From Myxococcales bacterium UBA1660 (GTDB taxonomy: Bacteria > Myxococcota_A > Polyangia > Polyangiales > Houyiibacteriaceae), in assembly GCA_002320815.1 (NCBI GenBank), contig DCLA01000087.1, forward strand, positions 1 to 13,208: a DNA stretch of 13,208 bases. Reading direction: 5' to 3'. A program made the translations under genes and the position numbers. Below the pieces are notes generated by a model. The model saw nothing but the letters and a program-made list of their open reading frames with translations, was not told where the DNA came from and searched no databases. Of the stretch, positions 6,873-13,208 are shown in pieces (position 1 is the stretch's first letter; every line of letters begins with the position of its first letter).

Positions 6873-7354
6873 CACTGACCGAGCGCGCGATCCACGTCGC
6901 GGGCGAGGGCGAGGAGCGCGTCCCGCTGCTCGCCGACGTCGTCGGTGGGGATCAGCTCCACGGCGCCCACCCGGGCCGCGAGCTCGCGGTGGCCGCTGCG
7001 GCTCAGGAGCCGCTGGGCTCCTTGGAGCGCGTCCCGGGCGGTGCCGAAGTTGCGCGAGACCAGCTCTTCGACCGCGCGGGAGACCTGCCGCCGCGCCTCG
7101 AGCTCGCCGAGCCGCGCCTCGAGTTGCTCCACCTGCGCCGCGAGCGCGGCCTTCTCTTCGTTCAGCCCGTCCCGCTCGGCGGTCAGCGCGTCGATCTCGG
7201 GCTGCCGGCTCGCCTTGCCCTGGAGCCAGGAGGCCAGGGCGCCGATCAGCGCCACGAAGACCAGAACGCCGATGACGATCAGCTTCCAGTCCCGCTTCTT
7301 CGCCGGAGTGGGGGCCTTGGTCTCGGTCGGGGTGCGCGGAGTCTCGCTGCTCAT
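6872..7354 (-). CDS. Single-pass membrane protein with a coiled coil
   Basis: A 160-residue protein of no family I recognise. The layout is plain: a Thr/Pro/Lys-rich cytoplasmic N-terminus (1-23), one membrane helix (about 24-45, LIVIGVLVFVALIGALASW), a heptad-rich coiled coil (about 54-90) and a helical C-terminal segment (91-160). The basic residues before the helix (KKRDWK) predict the N-terminus inside and the coiled coil in the periplasm. The frame reaches a TTG at 7390, but ATG 7354 gives a normal N-terminus; neither has a clear Shine-Dalgarno. It begins 40 bases after the hscC stop, and its own stop overlaps the start of the following lipoprotein gene. It could oligomerise and link the membrane J protein to the lipoprotein; that is inference from position and topology. 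Confidence 0.82.
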   Translation of the reverse strand: MSSETPRTPTETKAPTPAKKRDWKLIVIGVLVFVALIGALASWLQGKASRQPEIDALTAERDGLNEEKAALAAQVEQLEARLGELEARRQVSRAVEELVSRNFGTARDALQGAQRLLSRSGHRELAARVGAVELIPTDDVGEQRDALLALARDVDRALGQ

Positions 7355-7394
7355 CCGCGGAGCATCTACGGTCCGCCCGCGCCCGCGCAAGCCA

Positions 7395-9155
7395 TCAGCT
7401 CTTGGGCACCGCGCTCTTCAGGGCATCGATGAGCGCGTTGAGCTGCTCGCGGACCCGCTCGATGATGTCCGGCTCCTGGGTCTCCAGGGCGCTCCGGAAC
7501 ATCGCGATCGCGTGGCCCAGCTCGTCCCGGGCGGGCCCGGTGAGCTGCGTGTAGACGGCGTCCGCCTTGGCCAGGGTGGTCCGGTTGGGGAGCGCCTCGC
7601 GCGGGTGGAACTTCAAGGCCGCCATGGCCTCCCGGGCCTCTTCGATCTGCCGCGTGCTGAGCCGGCCCGGTCGCTGTTCGATCACCAGGTGCTCCACCCG
7701 CTCGCTGCCCTCGAGCTTCATCTCCACCTCGAGGATGCCGTTGAGGTCGTAGGTGAAGCGCACGTCGATGGCCACGGCGCCGGCCGCCTGCTGGGGGAGC
7801 TCCTTGACGATGTACTCGCCCAGGAAGGTGTTGTCCTTCACCAGCGAGTGCTCGCCCTGGTAGACCGCCACGCGGATCTCTCGCTGGTTCTCCGCCATGG
7901 TGAAGAAGCGCTGACTCCGGGAGGCGGGGATGGTGGTGCCTCGCTCGAGCACCGGCGAGAAGAGCCCCTCGACCTGCTGCCGCCCCATGCTGGTCGCGGT
8001 GGCGATCCCCATGGAGAAGGGCGCCACGTCGGTGACCACCAGGTCTTCGACGGCTGCGTCGCCCGTCTTCAGCGCGGCCTGCACCGCGGCGCCGAGGGCC
8101 ACCGCTTCGTCGGCGGGCAGATCCCGCATGGGCATCTTGCCGAAGATCTGCGCCGCCAGATCGACGACGCAGGGCATCCGGGTGGCGCCCCCGACCAGCA
8201 GGACTTCCTCGATGTCCTTGGGCTCGAGGTTCGCGTCCCGCAGCGCGCGCTGGATCGGCGCCCGCAGCCGGCCGATGAGCTCGGCCCAGACCCGCTCCGC
8301 CTCGGCGCGGTCGATGGGGCGATCCAGGTCGACGGAGGTCGCGCCCACCTTCAGTCGCGGCACCACGAAGCGGGCGCGGTCGGTCTCGGTGAGTCGGCGC
8401 TTCACGTCCTCGGCGGCAGCGAGCAGGCGCGCGAGGCTCGATCGGTCCTCCATGACGTCGCCGCCGTGGGTCTCCTTCAGCTCCGCGGCCACGTGGGCCA
8501 CCAGGGCCTCGGCGAAGTCCTCGCCGCCCAGCCGCGCGTCGCCGGCGGTGGCCTGGATCTCGATGACCCCCTCGATGATCTCCAGCACGGTGACGTCGAA
8601 GGTGCCGCCGCCCAGGTCGAGGACCACCGCCTGCATCTCCTTGTCCCGGTTGTGCAGGCCGTAGGCCATGGCCGCGGCGGTGGGCTCGTTGATGATGCGC
8701 TCGACCTTGATGCCCGCGATCTTCGCCGCGTCGCGCGTGGCCTGTCGCTGGAGGTCGCCGAAGTACGCGGGGACGGTGACCACCGCCTCTTCCACGTGGA
8801 TCCCCAGGGCCTCCTCGGCGTCGCGCTTCAGCGACTCGAGCACCAGCGCGCTGAGCTCCTGGGGGCGCATCTCGCGGCCGGCGATGGGGATCTGCCGGTC
8901 CGACCCCATGTCCCGCTTGAAGGTGACCGCCGTCCGCTCCGGGTGGGAGATGGCCCGCGCCTTGGCGGCCTCGCCGACCAGGATGGAGCCGTCGTCGTCG
9001 AAGGAGACCGCGCTGGCGGTGAGCTTCTCGCCGATGGCGTTGGGGAGCACCAGGGGCCGTCCGTCCTGGAGGATGCTGACCAGGGAGTAGGTGGTGCCGA
9101 GGTCGATGCCGACGACGGCGCCCTTCACTCGGGGACGGAGGGGAACGACGGTCAT
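7395..9155 (-). CDS. hscC: Hsp70-family chaperone of the HscC type
   Basis: A 586-residue cytoplasmic Hsp70 ATPase. The ATPase domain (about 12-370) has phosphate loop GIDLGTTYS (16-24), INEPTAAAMAYGL (155-167), the second phosphate motif LDLGGGTFDVTVLE (179-192) and adenosine motif VLLVGGATRMP (318-328). The substrate-binding domain follows (about 375-495), then a short helical lid (about 500-586), shorter than in DnaK. As recalled, E. coli HscC has close counterparts to several stretches: GEKLTAS, FKRDMGSD, RLRAPIQRALRDANLEPKDI, TDVAPFSMG, GLFSPVLERGTTIPASR and YQGEHSLVK. This marks HscC rather than DnaK. The ATG at 9155 is preceded by AGAGAGG, which runs out of the stop codon of the J-protein gene 16 bases upstream. 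In E. coli, HscC works with non-standard, membrane-linked J proteins encoded beside it (DjlB, DjlC), and the same pairing is seen here. Confidence 0.92.
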   Translation of the reverse strand: MTVVPLRPRVKGAVVGIDLGTTYSLVSILQDGRPLVLPNAIGEKLTASAVSFDDDGSILVGEAAKARAISHPERTAVTFKRDMGSDRQIPIAGREMRPQELSALVLESLKRDAEEALGIHVEEAVVTVPAYFGDLQRQATRDAAKIAGIKVERIINEPTAAAMAYGLHNRDKEMQAVVLDLGGGTFDVTVLEIIEGVIEIQATAGDARLGGEDFAEALVAHVAAELKETHGGDVMEDRSSLARLLAAAEDVKRRLTETDRARFVVPRLKVGATSVDLDRPIDRAEAERVWAELIGRLRAPIQRALRDANLEPKDIEEVLLVGGATRMPCVVDLAAQIFGKMPMRDLPADEAVALGAAVQAALKTGDAAVEDLVVTDVAPFSMGIATATSMGRQQVEGLFSPVLERGTTIPASRSQRFFTMAENQREIRVAVYQGEHSLVKDNTFLGEYIVKELPQQAAGAVAIDVRFTYDLNGILEVEMKLEGSERVEHLVIEQRPGRLSTRQIEEAREAMAALKFHPREALPNRTTLAKADAVYTQLTGPARDELGHAIAMFRSALETQEPDIIERVREQLNALIDALKSAVPKS

Positions 9156-9171
9156 GGAAGGACGGGCCTCT

Positions 9172-10965
9172 CTAAGGGTGGGGGGTCGAACAGCGCAGCC
9201 GGTTGGCGTGGTCGAGATCGAACTTCGCCGCGTTGATCAGGATGTTCTCGAAGCCACCGCTGGGGTTGGCGGCGGCGACCTCGAGGGCGGCGTCGAAGGC
9301 CTGCTTGGCGGTGGCCAAGGTGGCGCAGCTGGCCTGGGCGTGGAGCGCCTGGGCCCACGTGACCGCCGTCTGACAGCGGGGGTCGGAGCGGTCCTTCGTG
9401 TGGGAGCAGATCCGCTCGACGCTCGCGTCGAGCTGCGCGTCGGTGGGTCCGGTGGTGGCGATGGTCGGCGGCCTCGGGGGCAGGGGCTCCCGCACCGCGC
9501 GCTCCTGGGTCACCACGATTCGGACGAAGGCCAACACCACCAGCACCAGGAGGACGGCCAGGCCGATCATCTGCCCCTTGGACAGGCCGCCCTTCTTGGC
9601 GGCCGCGGGCTGCGGTGTCGCGGTCCCGGCGCTCCCCGACCCGGTGCTCCCCGACCCGGTGCTCCCCGACCCGGTGCTCCCCGACCCGGCGGCCGCCGGG
9701 TCGCCCCAGTGCTTCATCTTGGGTTGGGGCAGCGGCGCGTAGACGCCGGCGGTGCGGCGGTCGAGGTACTTGGCCACCGAGCGGAACAGGGTGGGCGCGT
9801 AGACCTCGAGTTCCTCCGCGGCTTTCTCCGCCTCGGGGCCGTGCTCCACCGTCCACTGGGCCAGCTCGGTGGCCGCGAACGCCGGGTCGCCATCGAGGAT
9901 GCCCCGCGAGAGGGCCGCCTGGACCGCCGCCGGGTAGTGCCGGGGAAGGGCGGCCAGCTCGCCGGTGAGATGGTAGGTCGCCGCGAGCTGCGACCCGCGG
10001 AGCTCGGTCTCGCGACCGGAGTCGCGCATCCAGCGACGCAGGTGATCGTGGAGCTCCCGCGCCGGGCCGGGCTCGTGGTGCCGGTAGAGCTGGAGCACGA
10101 AGTCGAGCACCACGTGCACGGTGGGCACGTGCTCCTTCGCGCCGCGGAGGGCGGCGTCGATGCCCCAGCGCATCGCGCGGACCGCGCCCTGGGCGTCGCC
10201 GCGGACCAGGAGCGCGCGGGCCACGGCCACCGGGTCCAACCCGTGGCCGGCCTCCCGGCGCGCCTCGTCGAGCTCCTCGGGGAGCAGGTGCTCCGGATGC
10301 TGCCGCAGCAGGGGCTCCAGGAAGCCGGGGAGCCCCGCGCGATGCGCCGTCCGCAGGGCCTCGGCGGCCCCGGGCATGTCCGAGACGACCAGGAGCGAGC
10401 GATGCAGGAGCCGGTGGGCCTCGGCGTTCGCCGGGTGGGCCGCCACCGCCTCCCGGGCGATGAGGACCCGGTCGGCATCCGTCGCCTTGGTCATCCGCTC
10501 CACGAAGCCCGCCAGCGGATCGCCGCCGCGGTAGGGACCGCCGTCGCCCCCGGGGATCGCGCTGATGCGCGCCCCACCGCCCCAGTCGGCGTGTTGGGAG
10601 ACCACCCGGGCGGTCATCGCCGCGTGGACCTCTTCGCCGGTCGCGCGCCCGCGCGCGAGGATCACCTGCTGGCCCCAGCTCCGGCGGGGCATCGTCCAGG
10701 GCAGGTGCGCGAAGTCGGGATCCTTGCCCCGGCGGAAGGGATCCGGGGGCGCCGCGTTCGCCGGCTCCGGCGCCCGGTCCAGGGCCTCGATCTCCCAGTC
10801 CTTGGCGCCCTGGATGGTCTCCCAGGCCTCGCGGATGGACTGGAAGCCCGCGGGATCGGTCTCCGGCTTGTGGACCTTCAGCAGCTTCAAGTAGGCGCGG
10901 CGCGCCTTCTTGGGCTCGGTGCCGGGCTCCACGCCCAAGCGCTCATATGCCTGCCGCAGGTCCAT
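9172..10965 (-). CDS. Membrane-anchored J-domain-like co-chaperone with periplasmic cysteine-rich tail
   Basis: A 597-residue protein, probably the co-chaperone of the adjacent HscC. Residues 1-53 follow J-domain order: AYERLGVEPGTEPKKARRAYLKLLK, the loop, then DPAGFQSIREAWETIQG. The HPD triad that triggers Hsp70 ATPase is KPE (33-35). A long helical region (about 150-405), probably of TPR-like hairpins, comes next. Four GSGST-type repeats (427-446) and a basic stretch lead to one membrane helix (about 465-485). The tail (486-597) has cysteines 520, 531, 547 and 592. The KKGG..KG motif before the helix predicts the J domain inside and the tail in the periplasm. GAGG lies six bases before the ATG. 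The stop is 16 bases before hscC, so this is the first gene of a four-gene operon. E. coli DjlB and DjlC are also membrane-linked J proteins serving HscC. Confidence 0.88.
   Translation of the reverse strand: MDLRQAYERLGVEPGTEPKKARRAYLKLLKVHKPETDPAGFQSIREAWETIQGAKDWEIEALDRAPEPANAAPPDPFRRGKDPDFAHLPWTMPRRSWGQQVILARGRATGEEVHAAMTARVVSQHADWGGGARISAIPGGDGGPYRGGDPLAGFVERMTKATDADRVLIAREAVAAHPANAEAHRLLHRSLLVVSDMPGAAEALRTAHRAGLPGFLEPLLRQHPEHLLPEELDEARREAGHGLDPVAVARALLVRGDAQGAVRAMRWGIDAALRGAKEHVPTVHVVLDFVLQLYRHHEPGPARELHDHLRRWMRDSGRETELRGSQLAATYHLTGELAALPRHYPAAVQAALSRGILDGDPAFAATELAQWTVEHGPEAEKAAEELEVYAPTLFRSVAKYLDRRTAGVYAPLPQPKMKHWGDPAAAGSGSTGSGSTGSGSTGSGSAGTATPQPAAAKKGGLSKGQMIGLAVLLVLVVLAFVRIVVTQERAVREPLPPRPPTIATTGPTDAQLDASVERICSHTKDRSDPRCQTAVTWAQALHAQASCATLATAKQAFDAALEVAAANPSGGFENILINAAKFDLDHANRLRCSTPHP
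9631..9690. repeat. Four tandem copies of a 15-bp unit inside the J-protein gene
   Basis: The unit gctccccgacccggt occurs four times head to tail; the first three copies are identical and the last differs only in its final base. On the coding (minus) strand each copy encodes a Gly/Ser/Thr pentapeptide (GSGST), making a flexible linker just before the membrane helix. Because 15 is divisible by three, copy-number changes would keep the reading frame and only change linker length. Confidence 0.9.
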
Positions 10966-10971
10966 CGCGTG

Positions 10972-10975
10972 CCTC
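10972..10975 (-). promoter_or_regulatory. Ribosome binding site of the J-protein gene
   Basis: GAGG on the minus strand lies six bases before the ATG at 10965 and supports that start. The rest of the 89-base divergent region (10966-11054) shows no confident sigma-70 promoter in either direction, but it must hold the promoters of both the HscC operon and the transporter gene. Confidence 0.55.
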
Positions 10976-11054
10976 GAATACGTCGACCCGCCGAGGATAC
11001 TTCCTTTGGCGCCCGGGCTCGACCGGGATCCCCGCGCGTGGCAGAGCCCGGCCG

Positions 11055-12359
11055 GTGAGCACCTCCGGCACCGCGGCCCGCCCGTCCCGAAGCGCGGACA
11101 TTCCCTTCGCTCCGGCCCGCTTCCCCTTCTTCTACGGGTGGTGGATCGTCGCGGTGGCCACGGTCGGTGTGGTCCTGTCGATCCCGGGGCAGACGATGGG
11201 GGTCAGCGTCTTCACCGACGACCTCCTCGCGGCCACCGGCTCGAGCCGGGTGCAGCTCGCCAACGCCTACCTCGCCGGCACCGTGGCCAGCGGCCTGACC
11301 CTGCCCCTCGGCGGCCGGGTCCTCGACCGGATCGGCGCCCGCCCGAGCGCGGCCCTGGCGGCCATCGGCTTGGGGGCCACGCTGGTCTACCTGAGCCACG
11401 TGGACCAGCTCGCGGATCCCGGTCCCCTCGCCGTGGCGCTGCTCGTGCTGGGCTTCTTCGCGCTGCGCTTCAGCGGCCAGGGGATGCTGACGATGGTCAG
11501 CCGGACCATGCTCGGTCGCTGGTTCCAGACCCGCCGCGGCCTCGCCGCGGGCATCAGCAGCGTCTTCGTGGGCTTCGGCTTCGGGGTCGCGCCGCTGGTC
11601 CTCGACGCCTGGATCGGCCGGGCCGGTTGGCGGGGCGCGTGGCGCGAGATGGCGCTCGTGGTCGGCGTGGGGATGACCGTGGTCGCGCTGCTCTTCTATC
11701 GGGACCGCCCCGAGGACTGCGGCCTGGAGATGGATGGCGAGCCCGCCTCGCCCGAGCGCGCCGCTCGGGAGGAGCCCTCGGTGACCCGCGCCGAGGCGGT
11801 GCGCAGCCTGCGCTTCTGGGCGGTGACCTTCGCGCTGGCGGTCCAGGCCATGGTGGTCACCGGCGTCACCTTCCACATCGTCGACATCGGCGCCCGGGTG
11901 GGCATGGAGCGGAGCGAGGCCGTGGCGGTCTTCCTGCCCATGTCGGTGGTCTCCACCTTCACCGCGCTCGTCGGTGGATGGCTGGGCGACCGGCTCCGGG
12001 TGAAGCGGCTGCTGCTGGCGATGATGGCCGCCCAGGTGGTGGGCATCCTGGCGGCGGTCCACCTGGGCTCGGCCTATCCCCTGGTGGCCCTGGGTCTGGG
12101 CATCAGCGGCGGGCTCTTCAGCCCCATCGCGACCATCGCCTTCCCTCGCTTCTTCGGCCGGGCCCATTTGGGAGCCATCGCCGGCGTGGAGATGATGGTC
12201 GTGGTGCTCGGCAGCGCGCTGGGTCCCTCGGCGCTGGCGCTGGGCGAGTCGCTCACCGGCGGCTACGCCTGGCCGCTCTACGGCTGCGTGATCTTCCCGG
12301 TGGTGGCCCTCGGTCTGGCCCTGCGTCTGGACGAGCCGGCGCCCGGGTCAGTGGAGTAG
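11055..12359 (+). CDS. Major facilitator superfamily (MFS) transporter
   Basis: A 434-residue inner-membrane carrier with about twelve hydrophobic helices in two bundles. The first helix starts at FFYGWWIVAVATVGVVLS (25-42). Loop 2-3 carries the family motif A, GGRVLDRIGAR (86-96), with a matching GGWLGDRLRVKR (307-318) in the second half. A charged central loop (about 215-252) joins the halves. The FFYGWW opening and overall pattern recall the oxalate/formate and monocarboxylate-like branch of MFS, but the substrate cannot be assigned. The frame is open from 10947, which lies inside the divergent J-protein gene. GTG 11055 is the first sensible start and leaves a short polar N-terminus; its ribosome binding site is weak. 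The gene is divergent from the HscC operon, and its 3' end overlaps the following convergent gene by 12 bases. Confidence 0.88.
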   Translation: MSTSGTAARPSRSADIPFAPARFPFFYGWWIVAVATVGVVLSIPGQTMGVSVFTDDLLAATGSSRVQLANAYLAGTVASGLTLPLGGRVLDRIGARPSAALAAIGLGATLVYLSHVDQLADPGPLAVALLVLGFFALRFSGQGMLTMVSRTMLGRWFQTRRGLAAGISSVFVGFGFGVAPLVLDAWIGRAGWRGAWREMALVVGVGMTVVALLFYRDRPEDCGLEMDGEPASPERAAREEPSVTRAEAVRSLRFWAVTFALAVQAMVVTGVTFHIVDIGARVGMERSEAVAVFLPMSVVSTFTALVGGWLGDRLRVKRLLLAMMAAQVVGILAAVHLGSAYPLVALGLGISGGLFSPIATIAFPRFFGRAHLGAIAGVEMMVVVLGSALGPSALALGESLTGGYAWPLYGCVIFPVVALGLALRLDEPAPGSVE

Positions 12360-13175
12360 CCACCAGGCGGCGGCGGCCGCGGTGGTGAGGGCGGAGACCA
12401 CCCCGAGGACCAGCCGGTCGGTCCGGCGCACCGAGGCGCCGAACTCCTCCGCTTCGCGAGCGGACCGGGCCTCGAGCGGCTCCGGCGCGACCGACTTTGC
12501 TTCGGTCACCTCGCCGCGCCCCACCACCGTGGCATCGTGGACGACGACGCAGGTCGGACGGTCTCGATAGCCGCCACCGGGGGCGTCGAGACCTGGCGGC
12601 AGTGGCTCCACCACGAAGCGCCCCCGTACTCGCACCGGATCGCCCGGCTGCAGTGTGAGCACCCAGCGCTTCACCGCGCGCTCCATGGTGGTGGCCCCGT
12701 GACCACGGGTCGCCAGGTGTTGGTGCTTTTCGATCCACGCGCCCTGACTCGCCAGAGTCCCGTTGTTCCCGTGGACGTTCCCCCGCGCATGGGCCTTCAG
12801 CTTGCACAGCAGCGTCGCGACCTTCTTCAGCCGCCGCTGCTCCGCGCGGAGCTCCGTGTCGCCGCCGCCTTCGCGGAAGACCCGCTTGATCCGCCCGAGC
12901 TCCTCGGACACCAGCGCGATCTCCGAGGTGGCCACTCGGACCACCGCTTCCTGCCAGTCGGTGCGCGCGCGCACGTCGTCCAAGTGCTCGGTCACCACCA
13001 GCACCCGCTGCTGTCCATCGACGACCCAAAAGCGCTCCCCGCCCCGCTCGGTGGGCACACCGGCCAGCCCACCGCCGTGCTCCCAATACACACAGGGCTG
13101 GCCGTCGGCACCGGCCACCAGCGGCCCCGCCGCTTCGATGACGCCCTCGACGACCCTCTCCTCCCCATCCCGCAC
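12348..13175 (-). CDS. Tail-anchored protein with BAM/GIDE-like domain
   Basis: A 275-residue protein. The N-terminal stretch VVEGVIEAAGPLVAGADG followed by QPCVYWE (residues 8-32) and the later VLTLQPGDPVRVRGRFVVEP (172-191) resemble the GIDE (MULAN/SP1) 'beside a membrane' domain, in which such motifs frame a beta-rich core. Between them lies a basic helical insert (about 72-165, cysteine 124, several histidines) not typical of GIDE. One membrane helix ends the chain (about 254-274, VLGVVSALTTAAAAAWWLL), so the domain probably faces the cytoplasm. There is no RING finger, so ubiquitin ligase activity is not implied. The start is GTG 13175: an in-frame TGA at 13203-13205 bounds the frame and no other start codon lies between. 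The biochemical role of bacterial relatives is unknown to me, and the family assignment rests on motif likeness only. Confidence 0.7.
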   Translation of the reverse strand: MRDGEERVVEGVIEAAGPLVAGADGQPCVYWEHGGGLAGVPTERGGERFWVVDGQQRVLVVTEHLDDVRARTDWQEAVVRVATSEIALVSEELGRIKRVFREGGGDTELRAEQRRLKKVATLLCKLKAHARGNVHGNNGTLASQGAWIEKHQHLATRGHGATTMERAVKRWVLTLQPGDPVRVRGRFVVEPLPPGLDAPGGGYRDRPTCVVVHDATVVGRGEVTEAKSVAPEPLEARSAREAEEFGASVRRTDRLVLGVVSALTTAAAAAWWLLH

Positions 13176-13176
13176 C

Positions 13177-13192
13177 CCCCGACTATACGGGG
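13177..13192 (-). promoter_or_regulatory. TATAGT -10 box framed by a 5-bp inverted repeat; likely leaderless start
   Basis: On the minus strand CCCCG, TATAGT and CGGGG follow one another, so a near-consensus -10 hexamer (13187-13182) sits exactly inside a perfect inverted repeat. Transcription starting six to eight bases after the box would begin at or next to the GTG at 13175, giving a leaderless message. The -35 region would fall at the edge of the window and cannot be judged. A 10-bp palindrome GACGATCGTC (13192-13201) abuts it and might be an operator. Confidence 0.45.
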
Positions 13193-13208
13193 ACGATCGT
13201 CGTCATTG

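Noticed and set aside
6945..9236. Long plus-strand open frame (763 codons)
   Set aside because: It mirrors hscC and the coiled-coil gene on the other strand. Its His/Asp/Gly/Leu-rich composition shows no family motif.
11012..11027. Small inverted repeat CCCGG...CCGGG in the divergent region before the transporter
   Set aside because: Only 5 bp of pure G/C, expected often by chance here.
9091..11058. Plus-strand open frame (655 codons), including a PGAPR repeat
   Set aside because: The repeat is the antisense reading of the GSGST linker DNA. The rest is a shadow of the J-protein gene.

Overview
The window is very GC-rich, densely coded DNA (no gene-free stretch reaches 300 bases). It is most likely from a Myxococcota genome, perhaps of the Polyangiales/Sandaracinaceae type. 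That placement is inference from several traits: base composition, several lipoproteins, a kinase-fold protein, a degenerate receiver protein, an HscC-type Hsp70, and GTG/TTG starts. No rRNA, tRNA, CRISPR array, insertion sequence or phage gene was seen.

Layout. (1) Bases 3-308, minus: zinc-independent ribosomal protein S14 (rpsN), followed by about 200 non-coding bases holding a 12-bp perfect palindrome. (2) A divergent pair: a small protein with a degenerate receiver-like domain (510-1187, minus) and an MBL-fold hydrolase with a complete metal site (1225-2094, plus). (3) A plus-strand group: a kinase-fold protein that has lost all the catalytic residues (2176-3051), a subtilisin-family (S8) protease with an intact triad and a probable lipoprotein signal (3127-5040), and a cysteine-rich lipoprotein whose ATG overlaps the protease stop (5037-6047). 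(4) A convergent junction at about 6050 whose hairpin contains both stop codons. (5) A four-gene minus-strand operon, read from 10965 down to 6060. Its genes encode a membrane-anchored J-domain-like protein with KPE in place of HPD, an HscC-type Hsp70, a single-pass coiled-coil membrane protein and a lipoprotein. (6) An MFS transporter (11055-12359, plus) divergent from that operon. (7) A tail-anchored protein resembling the BAM/GIDE domain (12348-13175, minus) that overlaps the transporter gene tail to tail. Its GTG start lies where a leaderless transcript from a TATAGT box would begin.

The two most interesting units are the HscC operon and the pseudokinase-protease-lipoprotein cluster. In the first, a cytoplasmic Hsp70 is paired with a co-chaperone that crosses the inner membrane and has a four-cysteine tail outside, with a coiled-coil membrane protein and a lipoprotein in the same operon. 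It could couple cytoplasmic chaperone activity to the envelope. In the second, a catalytically dead cytoplasmic kinase fold sits just upstream of an exported, probably lipid-anchored protease and a translationally coupled lipoprotein partner. Both functional readings are inferences from gene order and domain content.
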